From NCBI GenBank assembly GCA_021442155.1, contig CM038221.1:43409648-43473647 (forward strand): 64,000 nt of DNA, in the 5' to 3' direction. This document shows positions 47,096 to 59,070 of this stretch, piece by piece. Every line of letters starts with the position of its first letter. Positions within the stretch are counted from its first letter, which is position 1. The notes beneath the pieces are model-generated. The model saw only the letters and a list, made by a program, of their open reading frames with translations. It did not search any database and was not told the origin of the DNA. The position numbers were made by a program, and so were the translations under genes. Source of the stretch: Cymbidium sinense (taxonomy: Eukaryota > Streptophyta > Magnoliopsida > Asparagales > Orchidaceae).

Positions 47096-50000
47096 TGCTG
47101 CATATTCAAATTTCTTTTTACCAACTGCATGTATAGGTAATTTCAACATTTTACTTTTATGTAGGTCCTTAATCGTAGATGTTATTAATGAATACTTTTG
47201 ATATTTTTTAAGTGCCTTGATATGACTCATTTTATGAATAAATATTGTTGAGTAGCTTAGGCGATACACATGGTAACTCCATGACATTTATTACAATGAG
47301 ATTTTATGTTCTCTCAATTTAAATTTTGGCATAAGTATGGAGGTTAACAAATACCCTCCCAACAAATATGATATACACAGCGGATCATATTTGTTATGAG
47401 ATAATTAACCTCATTGATTCTTAGGGCCTGCACATCGCATTGGGTATTTTGATTTTAATTTTTATGCACTTTAATGAACCGTGCTTAATCCTATGCAATT
47501 TATAACTCAAGCTTCAACATTTAACCACTTCTCTGTGTAGCTGAGTGTTTTACTCATGCTTATGTTTTATCATGTTATTACATGTATATTTTTATATGCA
47601 TTTCCTTTGATTGCTTGTTAGGAAAATTGTTTAGTTAAAAGGGACACGAGGGCTTGCCATCCATTGAGTTTAATGAGGAGATCATTTGGTCAGATTGACA
47701 AGCACTATCCTAGGTGAAATGTTGATACTTGGGATAGGATTGAGCAACATTGTGACATGTTGAGAGGATGTGACATGTACCAAGGCTTCTTCGCACGATC
47801 CTCTGTACTTCCTAACTGTACTTCAGACTCTTTAGCCTTTAAAGATCCTACACACTATGTGAGTACCATCAAGCTGAAATGTGGAGATAGAGTAAGGCTT
47901 TATGAAAACAAGTGACTCCACAACAAAAGTAGCAAAATCTGAGATAGTTGTGTCAAAGACGAGTGCACTTAATGGCCTAGTTCCAAAGTCTTCAAAAGCG
48001 TATTATGTGCTAGCTAACACCTGTGGTAACTCGTATGGAGTCAAAAGTCATTGCCCAAGTGGACTCGCTTACCAGTCAACTGAAGCTCGAGTAGACTCTG
48101 TAGGCTGATTGTGCATGAGTCTACGAGCTAATGAATGAACTTTTGTATAACTATGGGAAGAATCTCTAGCCTGCACTCTATTAAGGGTGGTATCCCCAAG
48201 CTTGGTCTACTCTAATTATACTACCTATTAAATTAAATCTAAATGTTAAGCATATGCTAAAGATACATATAATAAATGAAAGAGATATAAAAAAGGAAGA
48301 AGAAAAGAAAGAGACATATTGGACATCTAATGTTGTCATCTCCTACCTGTGTTGTACTATGACGGTCTTTGACTCTGAAGAACTCTCAAAGACCTCACTC
48401 TGTGCTTGTACCTCTTCACATCATGCTCCAAGAAAGGATTGAATGACATACCCGTAAGGTGAATATAATTGACCCATGTAACTATGTGGATGAGCTATAT
48501 AAAAAAGAGAACTAGTGTCAAGTCTCAGTAAGTGTAGTCAAACGATAGAAGCAGCATAACCAGCCTGAACACATGTCGAAAAGGTACTATGCCACTCTCA
48601 AAGTCCGTCAGTTGTGAAGTAGTGAATCTCTGACATTCTCCTCGAAGTTATAAGTAAGGTCAACCTCTATCAAGCTTAGAGACAAACTAATTATATTTGG
48701 TTTGGTAAAAATCAATCTCTAACTAAGTGCAATACAAAGAAGAATAGATGCATCTGATCGTTCTCAAAAGTAGATAATGTCTAGTACAACTGAATAACTG
48801 TGGAATATCCTCGCTCCAAAAAGTATAGTGGACACTCAAAATAGATAAATGCATCATATATGTGAAGGTGAATTAATGCCAAGATAGGATAACATCACAC
48901 ATATCCAAAGAATCTGCCTCAAAATTCCACCAAGAACTCTATAAACTTCAACTTGTACTACTGGTCCAAGTAAATTTGCTCACCTCGAAATCCAAGGTTA
49001 ATAAAACACTTTGGTGCGAAGCCTCTCTCTGGAGTATGAAGATGTAAAGTCATGTAACTATGAATCATGCTAAAAATAAGTCATCACTTAAACCCTGTAT
49101 AGCTGGAAAGTATGTCCTGTTAGTAAAGAAACCTCGACAGTCTCCTCAGATAAATCATTAATGTCTGACGCTCTTAATCCAAAAGGATCATGTAGCACTA
49201 CAGACTCCTCTAATAGAGCATGTTCCAGTAAGAAACATTAAATCAATGTACTCATTGGAAGTGAAGCTGATGAACACCTAGGATAACATGAAGCTCTGAA
49301 TGTCTGATGATAGTGGCTCAAAAAATCAATGTAAATAGATGGCATGACTAACATGCCTGGTAGTCACCATCAACTGAAGGTTGCTTATAGAATGACTCCT
49401 CGTTAGGAGGAACACACTCCTCGTAGAGATAGCTCGGGAGACTTGACACAGTCACAAAATATACCTGTCAAACTCCTCTATACCAATCCAATATATATTG
49501 TGGCTCGTATCTCAAAACTCTGCAACTCCGTGAGCCCAAGTAAGAGGAATGTCATTAAAATCAAACAAAGATACATAAACTGTCTCATATATGCTGATTG
49601 CCCTGTAAGGTATCTCTATATGCCCGTAAAATATATTTAACCAAAGTAACATAGCCATGTAGAGGACTAGAAACCCAACCTACTGGTGAATCTCCAAGCC
49701 AATGTGATGAGCTGGACTACAATTGACGATGGCTCAATAATCTAGACTTTCCCTTCTGCTCAACACTATCTATAATAGGTTGTAAAATGTCACAATAATC
49801 ATAATTGATTTGATCTACTATACTATCTAGAGAATTATAATCCCCACATTTTAGCTTGATAGTATTCACCCAGTATCTAAGATCTTCAAAGGCTAAATAG
49901 TCTGAAGTACAATAAGGAAATATGGAGGATCGTGCAAAGAAACTCTAATAAATATCACATCCTCTCAATATGTCGGCATGCTACTCAATCATATCCCTGG

Positions 50001-50631
50001 TATCAACATTTCCCTAAGGATCATGCGTCAATCTCGGACCAAATAGACTCCTCGCTAAGCTCATGAGAACAAGCCCTCAAGACTCCTCTAGTAATTTTTT
50101 TTTTTTTCAAACAATTAAAGGAAATTCATATAAATATACATATGATAACATGAAAAAACATAAATAGGAGTGAAACACTAAGCTACACAAAGAAGTGATT
50201 AAATGCTGAAGCTCGATTCTAAATTGCATAGATTAAGCACAATTTATTATAGTGCATAAAAATTTAAATCAAATTACCCAATATTATGCATGAAATAGGC
50301 CCTAAAAATCAATAAGATTAATTATCTTGTAATAAATATAGTCTGATTCATCCATATATCATATTTATTAGGAGGCATTTATTGACCTACATACTTATAT
50401 CAAAATTCAAATTGAGAGAACATAATAAAACCTGCATGCAATAGATGTCATGCGAATAAGATTGAAGTTGTCATGAGTATTATTTAAGCTACCCAGACCA
50501 CTTATAAAATGAGTCGTATCTAGATAGTTAAAAAAAATGTTAAACTTATTCATAAATAAAATCTAAGCAACTTAGGTCCCTGCATAAAAGCAGAATGTTG
50601 AAATTACCTATAGATGTCGTTGGCAAAACGC
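47096..50631. mobile_element. Fold-back module with about 790-bp inverted arms and a gene relic
   Basis: The left arm (47096-47888) is the inverted, diverged copy of the right arm (49845-50631). Shared landmarks: TAGGTAATTTCAACATT in the left arm against AATGTTGAAATTACCTATAG (50595-50614); GACTCATTTTATGAATAAAT against the partner around 50510; and the coding-like inner ends (LRGCD and LKCGD in both). About 1.95 kb lies between the arms. It could be a long-TIR DNA transposon, a Mutator-like gene-capturing element, or an inverted duplication of a captured gene. X has the left arm and part of the core at the same place, so it belongs to the ancestral X/Z element. Confidence 0.6.
47889..50060 (-). 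pseudogene. Unidentified gene relic in the fold-back module
   Basis: The minus strand of the right arm and core gives the longest coherent coding-like stretches: about 49990-49720 reads HADILRGCDIY, then CTSDYLAFEDLRYWVNTIKL and DQINYDYCDILQPIIDSV; about 49590-49480 reads SLFDFNDIPLTWAHGVAEF, a stop, then DTSHNIYWIGIEEFDRYIL; 49400-49080 continues with open stretches. The left arm carries a second, inverted copy of the N-terminal part (WDRIEQHCDMLRGCDMYQGF on the plus strand). Stops and shifts break the frame. I recognise no family. It could be a captured host gene, a transposase, or an extra retrotransposon ORF. Confidence 0.4.
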
Positions 50632-50660
50632 AATTTGAAATATGCCATGAAGGGTATTAA

Positions 50661-50727
50661 AACTGTCCATTAGGAATAATAGTTTAACAGAAAGAAATAG
50701 TTCTAATGGACAGTTCTTTCTGTTAAA
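50661..50727. repeat. Two interlocked palindromes beyond the fold-back module
   Basis: AACTGTCCATTAG (50661-50673) pairs with CTAATGGACAGTT (50703-50715), and TTTAACAGAAAGAA (50683-50696) pairs with TTCTTTCTGTTAAA (50714-50727). The two inverted repeats overlap in a pseudoknot-like order. Bases 50665-50684 are also found exactly at 52129-52148. Confidence 0.8.
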
Positions 50728-51289
50728 AATAGAAATGATATAAAATAACATATAAATAAATAAATAGTTGTGTATAATTAATTAATTATAACATAATTAT
50801 TATCTTTAAGTATCATAATTTCGATTTGATAGAATAAAATTCATTTGTTTAATTATATATACATATATTTTCTTATGTATATATATAATAAAGTATAAAA
50901 TATTAAATAAAAAATATTAAAATATATTTATATATAATTAAATGAAAAAATATATACATTAAATAAATAAATAATAATAATGTGTAAAAATAATAAAATT
51001 TTGAATTAAATTAGATTAAATTCATTATTTCCAAATATATCGATAATATATAATAATGATAAATAATAATAAGTATTTTCAAATTAGAATGTTAAAAAAA
51101 AAAGATGTAGAAAAAATCAATTATATATATATTATCATATTACTAAGTATTTAATAATTACTTAAAAAAATTATAATATATAATAAATAACTAAAGTCAA
51201 TCATTGATACATTTAATAACACAAGTAATATATATAACTGCTATTAAAAATTATAAGCTTAAACTAAAATTATACAATAACGATAATAA
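50728..51289. other. AT-rich spacer
   Basis: Very AT-rich, with ATATATAT and TAATAAT runs. No ORF, repeat family or RNA gene recognised. Confidence 0.6.
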
Positions 51290-51304
51290 TTTTTTTTTTT
51301 TTTT

Positions 51305-52900
51305 GGAAAAGGTTGAGGGTCGAAGACCCAATATATTCCAAAAAGAGAATCGGTTACATTGCTATAGAAAGAAATGGACAAGAACCTGAAACAGAGAACT
51401 AAAGAAAAAAAAACTAAGAAAGAACACTAGTCAAAACTTTGGCTTAAGAGGACAAAAAGACCAATTTGAAGCCAACCCCATAAACAACTTATGGATGGAA
51501 CAAAACAATAACTATCAGCTCACTTTGCAGCTATAAAGAAAAGAGAAAAGAAAAAAAAGGGGAATAGTTTGATTGATGATTGTTGGACTCAGAGTGATAA
51601 TTCATCAAGCCAGAGGCTGGACTTTAATTCCCTCTCTAAGACGATCCGGTTGCCCACCTTCATGGATAGGAGCAAATGAGTGAGGCGACAATGAACCAGT
51701 TCTGGGGGCCATCCAAGACTCATTATATCATAATAAGCTCGTTTGTCATCATCGTCCAAGTAAATTCTCTGAGAACCATGAGGAGGAAAGCATGATATAA
51801 ATGAAGAAAATCCGAGCTTACAGGACGTCACTAAGAAAATAAGAAAAAAGAATGTAGAAACAATGGAGAAGAGAGAAAGAATCTAGAAGCGTCAATAGTC
51901 ACAAGCATTTAGGGTGTTTTATAGATAATTGTCTTTGATTTTGAAACCTTGCATTACTCTTTTTTTGACTTGGTAAATGAGGATCAAGGGAATAGAAGGT
52001 AGAGGAAAAGAACCATTGTTGTTCTTTCGATATGGTGTATACCGATTAGTCAATGAGATTTTTTCAGTTGATAGCTTTATGGTTATACAATTCAACATTA
52101 TCCAGTTTGGTGAATTTACGAAAGAAGCGTCCATTAGGAATAATAGTTCTAACCAAGTTCATGGAGAAAGGACATTCAAAATAAGTGGTTATGGGACTCA
52201 TGCATCCGACAGCAACACAGAGTAGAGCCAATACCTCTTTTTTTTAAGCACATCGGACGTTTTTAATCCACCCAAGTAGCCACCAATTCTAGAATAGTTA
52301 AGCCCACCTTTAAACCAAATTTTAAGCCCAATGCATATTAGGAAAAGTTTGAAAGGAAAACAGCTCATGATTAGAAGGAGCTCTCTTGCCTTCGAGATCA
52401 TGACCACCCTCAAGGGATGCATGTAATCCTTTACAACAAGGAGAATTGAAGAGTCCCAAGGAAGCCTCAAATACCATCAACAATGATTCTTACCATGGCG
52501 GAGGAGGAGATCCTTAGAGAAAAGTTATGCCCCATGAGGTGAAATAATGTTTTGCCATCACACCGATAAAACAAGGAAGTATAGTTTTGCCAATGTGGTA
52601 GTTAATATGATTCCCATACCTAATGCCAATTTGATCTCTCAGGAGAAATTGCTAAATCAATCCAAATACATATTTCACAATAGCGAAGAGATTATCAGAA
52701 GATCTCACAAAGTTCTTAGCTTACAAGATGTGTTGATGGAAGAGCATAGGATGCGAGCCTCCTTGAGGCTGGATAAGGTATTCCAAGATCTTGTATGAAG
52801 CTTTTAAGCTATGATAAAAGAAGTTGGATATAAAGGAATTTAGTTTATTGATAATACTAGCGGGGATAGCTTAACTAATAAGCATTATTAATGGATGATG
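51305..52900 (-). pseudogene. 3' part of the LINE: ORF2 C-terminal relic and 3' UTR
   Basis: Minus-strand frames at 52198-52470 and 51589-51831 lie where plant L1 ORF2 has its zinc-finger/RNase H-like tail. I see no clear motif, so the assignment is by position only. The sequence next to the poly-A tail is non-coding. Confidence 0.45.
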
Positions 52901-53620
52901 ATGATTTGAAATCTCTCAAGAGATAATAGCTTGCATTTCCATCACCCAATAATGAAGCTTATCAAAGAGGCTAGAGAATAAATTGACCCTAGGACCACAA
53001 AAGGAAGACCTAGGTAGTGAAAGGAGGCGCCTCTCTAATGTTTAGAATCAAGAAGTTCCTTAGTTTGAGTTCCTTTAATTGATTTGTCAATATTAGTAGC
53101 AAGACCAAGTAATGGTGAAGTGTCATGAGGCTATCTTACAGGACAAAAGTAATGATCCATGACAAGAACATCATCGAAAGCTGAAGTGTGAAACCATCAG
53201 AGCCATAAGAGAATGGATTAAAGCTTTATATTCTTCTCTGTCAGAAAACAAGAAAAGTATCCATAGCTATTAGAGAACAAGAAAGGGGAGAGGGCAACCT
53301 TGTCTCAAACCATTTGAAGAGTTGAACCAACCTTTATTTCCCATTTATAATAGAATGGAATGTTCATAATCACCTTCAATCCATTTTACAAACTTGGTAA
53401 AACCTTTGGTAGTCTATAAAGGAAAGCCTATTGATAGAGTCAAAACTTTGAGATCAAGTTTAGCAAGGAATTTGGGTGGAAGATTAGGGTAGGAAAACTC
53501 ATATGAAATCTCACCATAGCAAAATTGTTGCAATATCTCTCCTTTTATAAAGCGATTGGGCTTGATGGACAATAGTTGGAAACTCCTTTAAGCCTAGTTG
53601 CCCTTTGGCAACTTTATAGA
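52900..53620 (-). pseudogene. Reverse transcriptase relic of the L1-type LINE
   Basis: Read on the minus strand with frame changes, landmarks follow in order: SFDSINRLSF, a glycine-rich WF...GLRQGCPLSPFL-like stretch with many changes (about 53.3 kb), an AFDDVLVMDH-like catalytic box (decayed FADD) near 53.17 kb, and YLGLPF near 53.0 kb. These are typical of plant L1 ORF2, which copies LINE RNA at the nicked target. Many stops and indels make it non-functional. Confidence 0.7.
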
Positions 53621-54399
53621 AAATTGCATAAAATATAGGTAGTCATATATGGCTAGAATGCTTTATTTTGGAATCAAGGTAATCAAAGTGTGTTTGAACC
53701 CCTTAGGTAACTTGGAAGTTTTAAGTGGTGAAGCATTAAAAAGACCTTAAGATTTCCCAAGGATAGGAAGAACTAGTTAAAGCCATGACCCTTGTTTGGA
53801 TTGATACTTTTGCTTGAAGAATTTCTTGTCACTTACCTCACTCTCATAGCTTTTTCGTTTGAGTGCCAGAGATCAATTGGAGATAGATAATGAATCGCAT
53901 TGAATAAGGAAGAATAGTAGCTCATTTCCATCAAGTTTTCTAAGAATACCATTTTACGTATGTAGTTCCATGATTCATATTTTTCCTTTCTTTTGAGCAA
54001 TAGAAATTTAAGATCATCTCAAGGTCAACCAATGGGCTTTAGCCCTTGCTTTACTCTCTTCAAAGCAGAGAATATCTTTCAGCTTTTTGGCATTAGTGAA
54101 CATGAGGATTCTTTTGTGAAAGGATGTCGTCTTTTTTGCTTATTAATTGATCCTTCAAAGCATATGTCCCATTTTCTACACTTAAAGGCATTTTTTGGTG
54201 GAGGTCATCTTTTTTGATAGTACATACAGTGGGTCTCCATTAACAAAAGAGGACCAGGCAACCTTAGTGACCCAGTTGAAATCAGGAGAGAGAGACCAAT
54301 GATTTACAATCTATCATATTTAGGTTTTGGTAAGGTAAGGTTATGATAATGGTCAAAGAGGGAGGGAACTTTATAGATGGAGTGAGGACATAAATCCAA

Positions 54400-54700
54400 C
54401 CAAGCGAAATTACATAAAACTCTATTTAGAAAAGATGGGGTTAACACTTTGTTGGTTAGACCAAGTATGCAAAAGACTAGGAAGCTCCAAAATCACATCA
54501 TTGTAAAAGAAATTGAGGGTGTTGTTGAGGAAATTAACCATTTTCTCCCAAGTGGATAAATAATTAAAGTCTCCCATAATGATCCAAGGACCAGTGATGC
54601 TAGAAGCAATAGCCCTTAGAGAATTCCAGAGGGATAGCCGATTTTTCATTTGTTTTCTTTGTAATTTTTCATCATGTACATATAAAATCACTTCTTTATT
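54400..54700 (-). pseudogene. Endonuclease C-terminal relic of the L1-type LINE
   Basis: An 89-codon minus-strand frame (54422-54691) contains LWNSLRAIASSITGPWIIMG followed by DFN, the conserved Asp-Phe-Asn of the AP-type endonuclease of L1 ORF2, then LSTWEK. In full elements this motif lies about 100 residues into ORF2, so the element is truncated just upstream, at about 54700. Confidence 0.85.
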
Positions 54701-55460
54701 ATAAAATTAAATTAAATTACTATTAATTAAAATAAATCTTTAGAATCCTCCGAAATTGCATCGTACCAATGCCCTTTCCCACATAGAACTCGCCGCATGT
54801 TGTTTGCACACTTAATTTCATCCTTTTTTTCTGGCATTGAAGAAAACTAAATTATAAAAAAAAAAACAAAATAGATCAATCCGATCACGTGTACTAGTTG
54901 TTTAAAAAAAAGGTATACAATTCCTTCACTCCAAAATTTTTTTAGACAACTTTCTCTCTTCTGACTATGTACTTCGAGCTCATTTATCTAGCCTTTGAGC
55001 TTGAACTCGCAAAATTGAGTAGCATTTCCGACCTTCTCTCAACGATGTCTATCCCAACGATCCCTTCCAGTCTCCATCATCACACAGCAGGCTTCTCTTC
55101 ATTTTCATCTTTAAATCCCCTTATCTCCGGGCATCTCCTCCTGACATTTCCTCTTGTTACATCCAGGTTCAGCAACCATCCCCTCTCGCAACTCAATCTC
55201 ATATCTTCCTCCTGAACACGAGATCACAGCTGCATTCTGCTCTTTCCTGTTCCTTTTTCCACTCCTATCCACAAAATCAAACTTGTCACCGTAATGACTA
55301 TCAGGAGATATATGCATGCCGCACTTCCTTACAAGCCGACGTCAACCCCAACCGACTTGCTATAGCTTTTTATATTTTGTTCTTCCGTCTCTATATTTCA
55401 CGTGCAACTACTTCCATAAATTCAAGCAGCACACCCATCCTTCACTTTACTGCTCTCCAT
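54701..55460. other. Unassigned region with a less AT-rich core (54950-55450)
   Basis: An AT-rich start, then about 500 bp of more balanced composition with overlapping short ORFs on both strands (plus 54967-55215, minus 55111-55317; the minus frame is Lys/Arg/Glu-rich, SGKRNRKEQN). No domain recognised. It might be a gene fragment or another transposon piece. Confidence 0.3.
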
Positions 55461-57195
55461 GAGTAAATGAACCTACCAAAATTTTCTTACATGTCCATTC
55501 TCTCTTGCCATTCTAACACATCATCTCTCTGTCTTTTCAAAACATAAAATTATTATATTATATCTCTTATCTTAAAATATAAAATTCATCATACTCATCA
55601 AAATAATATATGATAAATGTATTTTAAAACACCAATGTCATATTTTTAACATGAATGATTGGTAAAATAATCCACAAGTAATTAGAAAGATGACTAATCT
55701 TGAATTTTAGATTGATTTGGACTTAAAAAGAACGAGAAAATCACCTAAATGGACAAAGTAAAATGATATACAATTAAATCTAAATCAAACGAACTAAATG
55801 AATGCACAAAATAAAAAGAAGATAAATATTAAATTTGCAAAACAAAAAAGGCAGATTTACAATAATCATAAAGAAACTTGAAGTTCACCTGAAATTTGAA
55901 CAATAATCTCTTCACCTCTCCTATTGAACAAGTAGAACTTCATGAATGAATGAAAAAATAAAATGATATAAAATAATTTGTCCCTCTTAGCCACTATTTA
56001 TAAAGTTTAAGAAGTATCTTGGGCTCATATATGAATAAAATATTATTTAAAATATTCAGATGGGTACGACCTCACCTAATTCTGCTCCACATATACCATC
56101 GAATCCGCAACATTCATTTACAAGCAAGTAGAAAGTATTGCTTAAAAGCCCAAAAAAATAAAATTAGTGCATTATTTAACGACTTGAATGTTTGCAAACA
56201 TTTGAAGTGTTGAGTTATTTCAAGACTTACATGTCATACGAAGTAATTTTCAAAATAATTATAGAATTTTAAAAGTCATGCAAGCATTTTAAAATATATA
56301 TTAATGTGCAATTGCAATTCATAAGTACATTAAAATGAGACCTAATGTATAGTATGATCATGCCAAAATTAATGCAAACATGTTATGTATATATAGTGAA
56401 GATTATATGAGTACATAATACATATACATCAACATTGCACAATCATATAAATGTTATGTGCAATTACACTAAAATAAGTGTAAATCATTATCAAAATGAA
56501 AGTTCATATGTAATAAGAGGTTATTTTATATCCATTCATGATATAATAAGATGTGTATGCAAGAAAATTTAATTATGCACATATTTTTGAAATTTTCTTC
56601 AATTCAAGATTATGTAATTTCAATCTCAATTATAATATTCAAAATCAATAATTTCATTAATTGGATGAAATTATATAAGCTAAAAATATTTACATGTAGA
56701 CATAAAATTCAAGATACAAATCCCAATATTTGAAAAGACTACGTAGGCTGAATTAAAAGTTGAATTGAGAATTTAAAAAAAAAACAACTTTAAAGACTTA
56801 TAAATCTTCAAAATTGACTATAAAATTACTTAAAAATCCAAAATACACTCATGAGCCCCAACACAATGTTGAATGTTTAAATTCAGGTGATTGAAGATGT
56901 TGCGCATATTAAAATTAGATAAGCTTAGAAGTCATTTCATTTTTAAATGTTGTGCGAGTATATCAACATTTTACATATTTTCAAAACTTAAATTTATTTA
57001 AGATCACAAAATACTAGCATAAGCCCCGACATAATATTGAATGTTTAAATCAAGTGTATGAAGATATTATGCGAGTAGAAACTAAATTAACTTTAATCTT
57101 CCAATGTTAATATCTTGGGAAGATTGATAATCATTTTCAAAATGCTAACATTTAATAAGATTTAATGAATCTTCAATTGCAAAATTATAAAATAC
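55461..57195. other. AT-rich spacer
   Basis: No coding sequence or RNA gene seen. A loose repeat with CCCCRACAYAATRTTGAATG and TTTAAAT occurs at about 56858 and 57024. Confidence 0.5.
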
Positions 57196-57540
57196 AACTT
57201 TAAGTATCAATCTATAGATCTAATCCTCTACCTGTATGAGTGGAATTAATAGAATCTGAGGCATAAAAGATTTCAAATTTGGTTAATTTTGTGCAATTGA
57301 TAGACCTAATCCTCTGTTAGTAGCTAAATATAGTTGATAGAATCTAGAGTTCTCAAACAGATTCAGTTCAATCAATTAAACACCATAATGATAGCTATGA
57401 TGATTATAAATGTCAGAAGGGCATTATTAATATTAAAAAAAATCAAAATATTAATGTTAAACCACTTAAAATCTAAATATTTAGAATATAAAATCGTATG
57501 TCTGATCCTCTACTAACAAATAAGTAAAGTTGACAAGGTC
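57196..57540. repeat. Degenerate repeats with TAATCCTCT
   Basis: Three related segments at about 57217, 57307 and 57501 share a CTRATCCTCT core followed by a TTGA-containing tail. Unequal spacing suggests decay of an older array next to the 104-bp repeat. Confidence 0.45.
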
Positions 57541-57895
57541 TACCCCGATAATGGCCGCATTGATCATGAATTTTAATCATAAAGATCAATCTAAAAATAA
57601 AATAAAATTCTAAAAATTAAAGTGTGAATGATTAAATAATTCATGCCTCAATGATGGTCGTGTTTATCGTGAATTTCAGCCAAATTAGTCAATCTAAAAA
57701 TAAAATAAAATTGTCAAATTAAAGTGTGAACGATTAAATAGCTCACACCCCCTAATGATGGTCATATTGATTGTGAATTTCAACTAGAGCGATGAATCTA
57801 AAAATAAAATAAAATTCTCAAATTAAAGTGTAAATGATTAAATAATTCACACCCTGATGATGGTTGTGTTGATCGAGAATATTAACTAGAGAGAT
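57541..57895. repeat. 104-bp tandem repeat, about 3.4 copies
   Basis: AATCTAAAAATAAAATAAAA begins at 57588, 57691 and about 57795, spacing 103-104 bp. Each unit also has AAAGTGTRAAYGATTAAATA, then a YCACRCC-like block, TGATGGTYG and GTGAATTTCA. No other member is seen in the window. Confidence 0.8.
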
Positions 57896-58842
57896 TTATT
57901 ATTATTAAATTTTTTGAATCTTCAATGTTAAGTCAAATTTCTATCAACTATAAAATATTTAAAAAAAATTCAAAAATTAAAAAAGCTTAAATGAAATTCA
58001 TCAATTAAAATTCATCCATCCACCTTCCGTAATTTGTCAAGAGTGACAAATTTAATATTAATTTAAACTCACAAAGAGGTAATGTCATATTATATATACA
58101 ATTACATTCACACTCAAAACGTTATATACTAATAATGACGTGACATGTGTCTTTTGTCAATGTGGTTTAACCAGTAAACTCGACATATGAAGCAATTACA
58201 ACTAGAGCTCTCTGACCGGATTGTTTGGCTAGTTGGTTCCACTATATTACGATTACGGTTATAGCCCATATTTACTCTGAGTTGTAAATCATAAGGTATA
58301 CTTAATAGAACACAAAACACTCTATCAACAAGGGTAGACTTAAGGTTGTCCCTTTAGACAAATATCAACATAAGTCCATAAGGTCTCCTTCAACAACGTA
58401 ACTCATGGCTGCTCACAAAGATCATTTGGTCAGGCTGGGTCGACCAACTCCTCAGACTAAGTGGATCAAGGATCACGACAGCCCAAGATGATAGAATCAT
58501 GAGATCCTGATCAGGCACATCATCATTCCTCCAACCATATACTTTAAGTTAAAATTGATGAATTTCAATTATAAATTTTAACATCAAATTTGTTGCTACT
58601 ATACGCTAAGCAATTAGCAACTTGATGACTAATCTTAATTAAAAGTTCTCTTTCACCAATTGATGAGAGGTAATTAACTATAAGTGCTTACACCCATAAG
58701 AAACCTGAAATCATATCTAAAGTCCTCATCAAATGAGAGAGAAATCTTTGGGTAGTGCCTTATTTATCTACAAGCAATCAGATCTATCTTCTAAAAATTT
58801 CATTCAACATAAATCTACACACTCTTTCATTGAGAGGCCAAA
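57896..58842. other. Unassigned spacer
   Basis: AT-rich at first, then 58130-58560 is more balanced, with no ORF above 63 codons. The sequence left of 58842 may be the 3' side of the RTE LINE fragment. Nothing further recognised. Confidence 0.35.
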
Positions 58843-59070
58843 CGTGAATTTTCAGAGACCACATAAAATTTCTCCATAAGTCAAAGCGGTAATTTTCTAT
58901 CACAAAATAGGCCACATGCATTCCTCCAACCATCCAACTTGAATTCTATTTGAATTCTACAAATAATATTCCCATCTATTTCACTATCATTTTGAACAAT
59001 CAACCTAAGATATTTAAAACATTCACTCTTTTTAATCACTTCGTCACATAATGTCACAAACTCACCACTA
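58843..59070 (-). pseudogene. RTE-type LINE reverse transcriptase fragment
   Basis: On the minus strand, from about 59065 down, one frame reads SECFKYLRLIVQNDSEIDGN, then WRNACGLFCDRKLPL, a stop and MEKFYVV. It matches my memory of the C-terminal RT part of plant RTE-type LINEs (CFRYLG, then W, SGVLCDRRVPLK and KFYR). Upstream is cut at about 59070, where the W LTR begins, so W or a rearrangement truncated it. Confidence 0.7.

Larger units (their letters stand above)
9599..50631 (+). mobile_element. Element Z: non-autonomous Tat/Ogre-like element interrupted by element Y
   Basis: The Z LTR begins with TGTTGACC at 9599, breaks off at 10173, resumes at 34315 after the Y insertion and ends at 41497. 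Then follow primer site (41506), leader hairpin array (41940-43548), ORF relic, integrase end (to 44228), tandem repeats (to 47050) and a fold-back module (47096-50631). Excluding Y, about 16.9 kb of Z is present. No 3' LTR is seen downstream, so Z is truncated or its 3' end was rearranged together with the fold-back module. Gag-pol is absent, as in X. Confidence 0.75.
51290..54700 (-). mobile_element. 5'-truncated L1-type LINE, minus strand
   Basis: The plus strand shows a T15 run (51290-51304), the poly-A tail of a minus-strand LINE. Moving rightwards are the 3' UTR, the region after RT, RT (about 52.9-53.6 kb) and the end of the endonuclease (to about 54690). The 5' part of ORF2 and any ORF1 are missing, as is usual for LINE insertions. 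All frames are broken. I could not find a convincing target duplication. Confidence 0.8.

Noticed and set aside
51290..54700. Endogenous virus or host gene in the LINE region
   Set aside because: The endonuclease GDFN motif, RT landmarks and poly-A tail fit an L1-type LINE.
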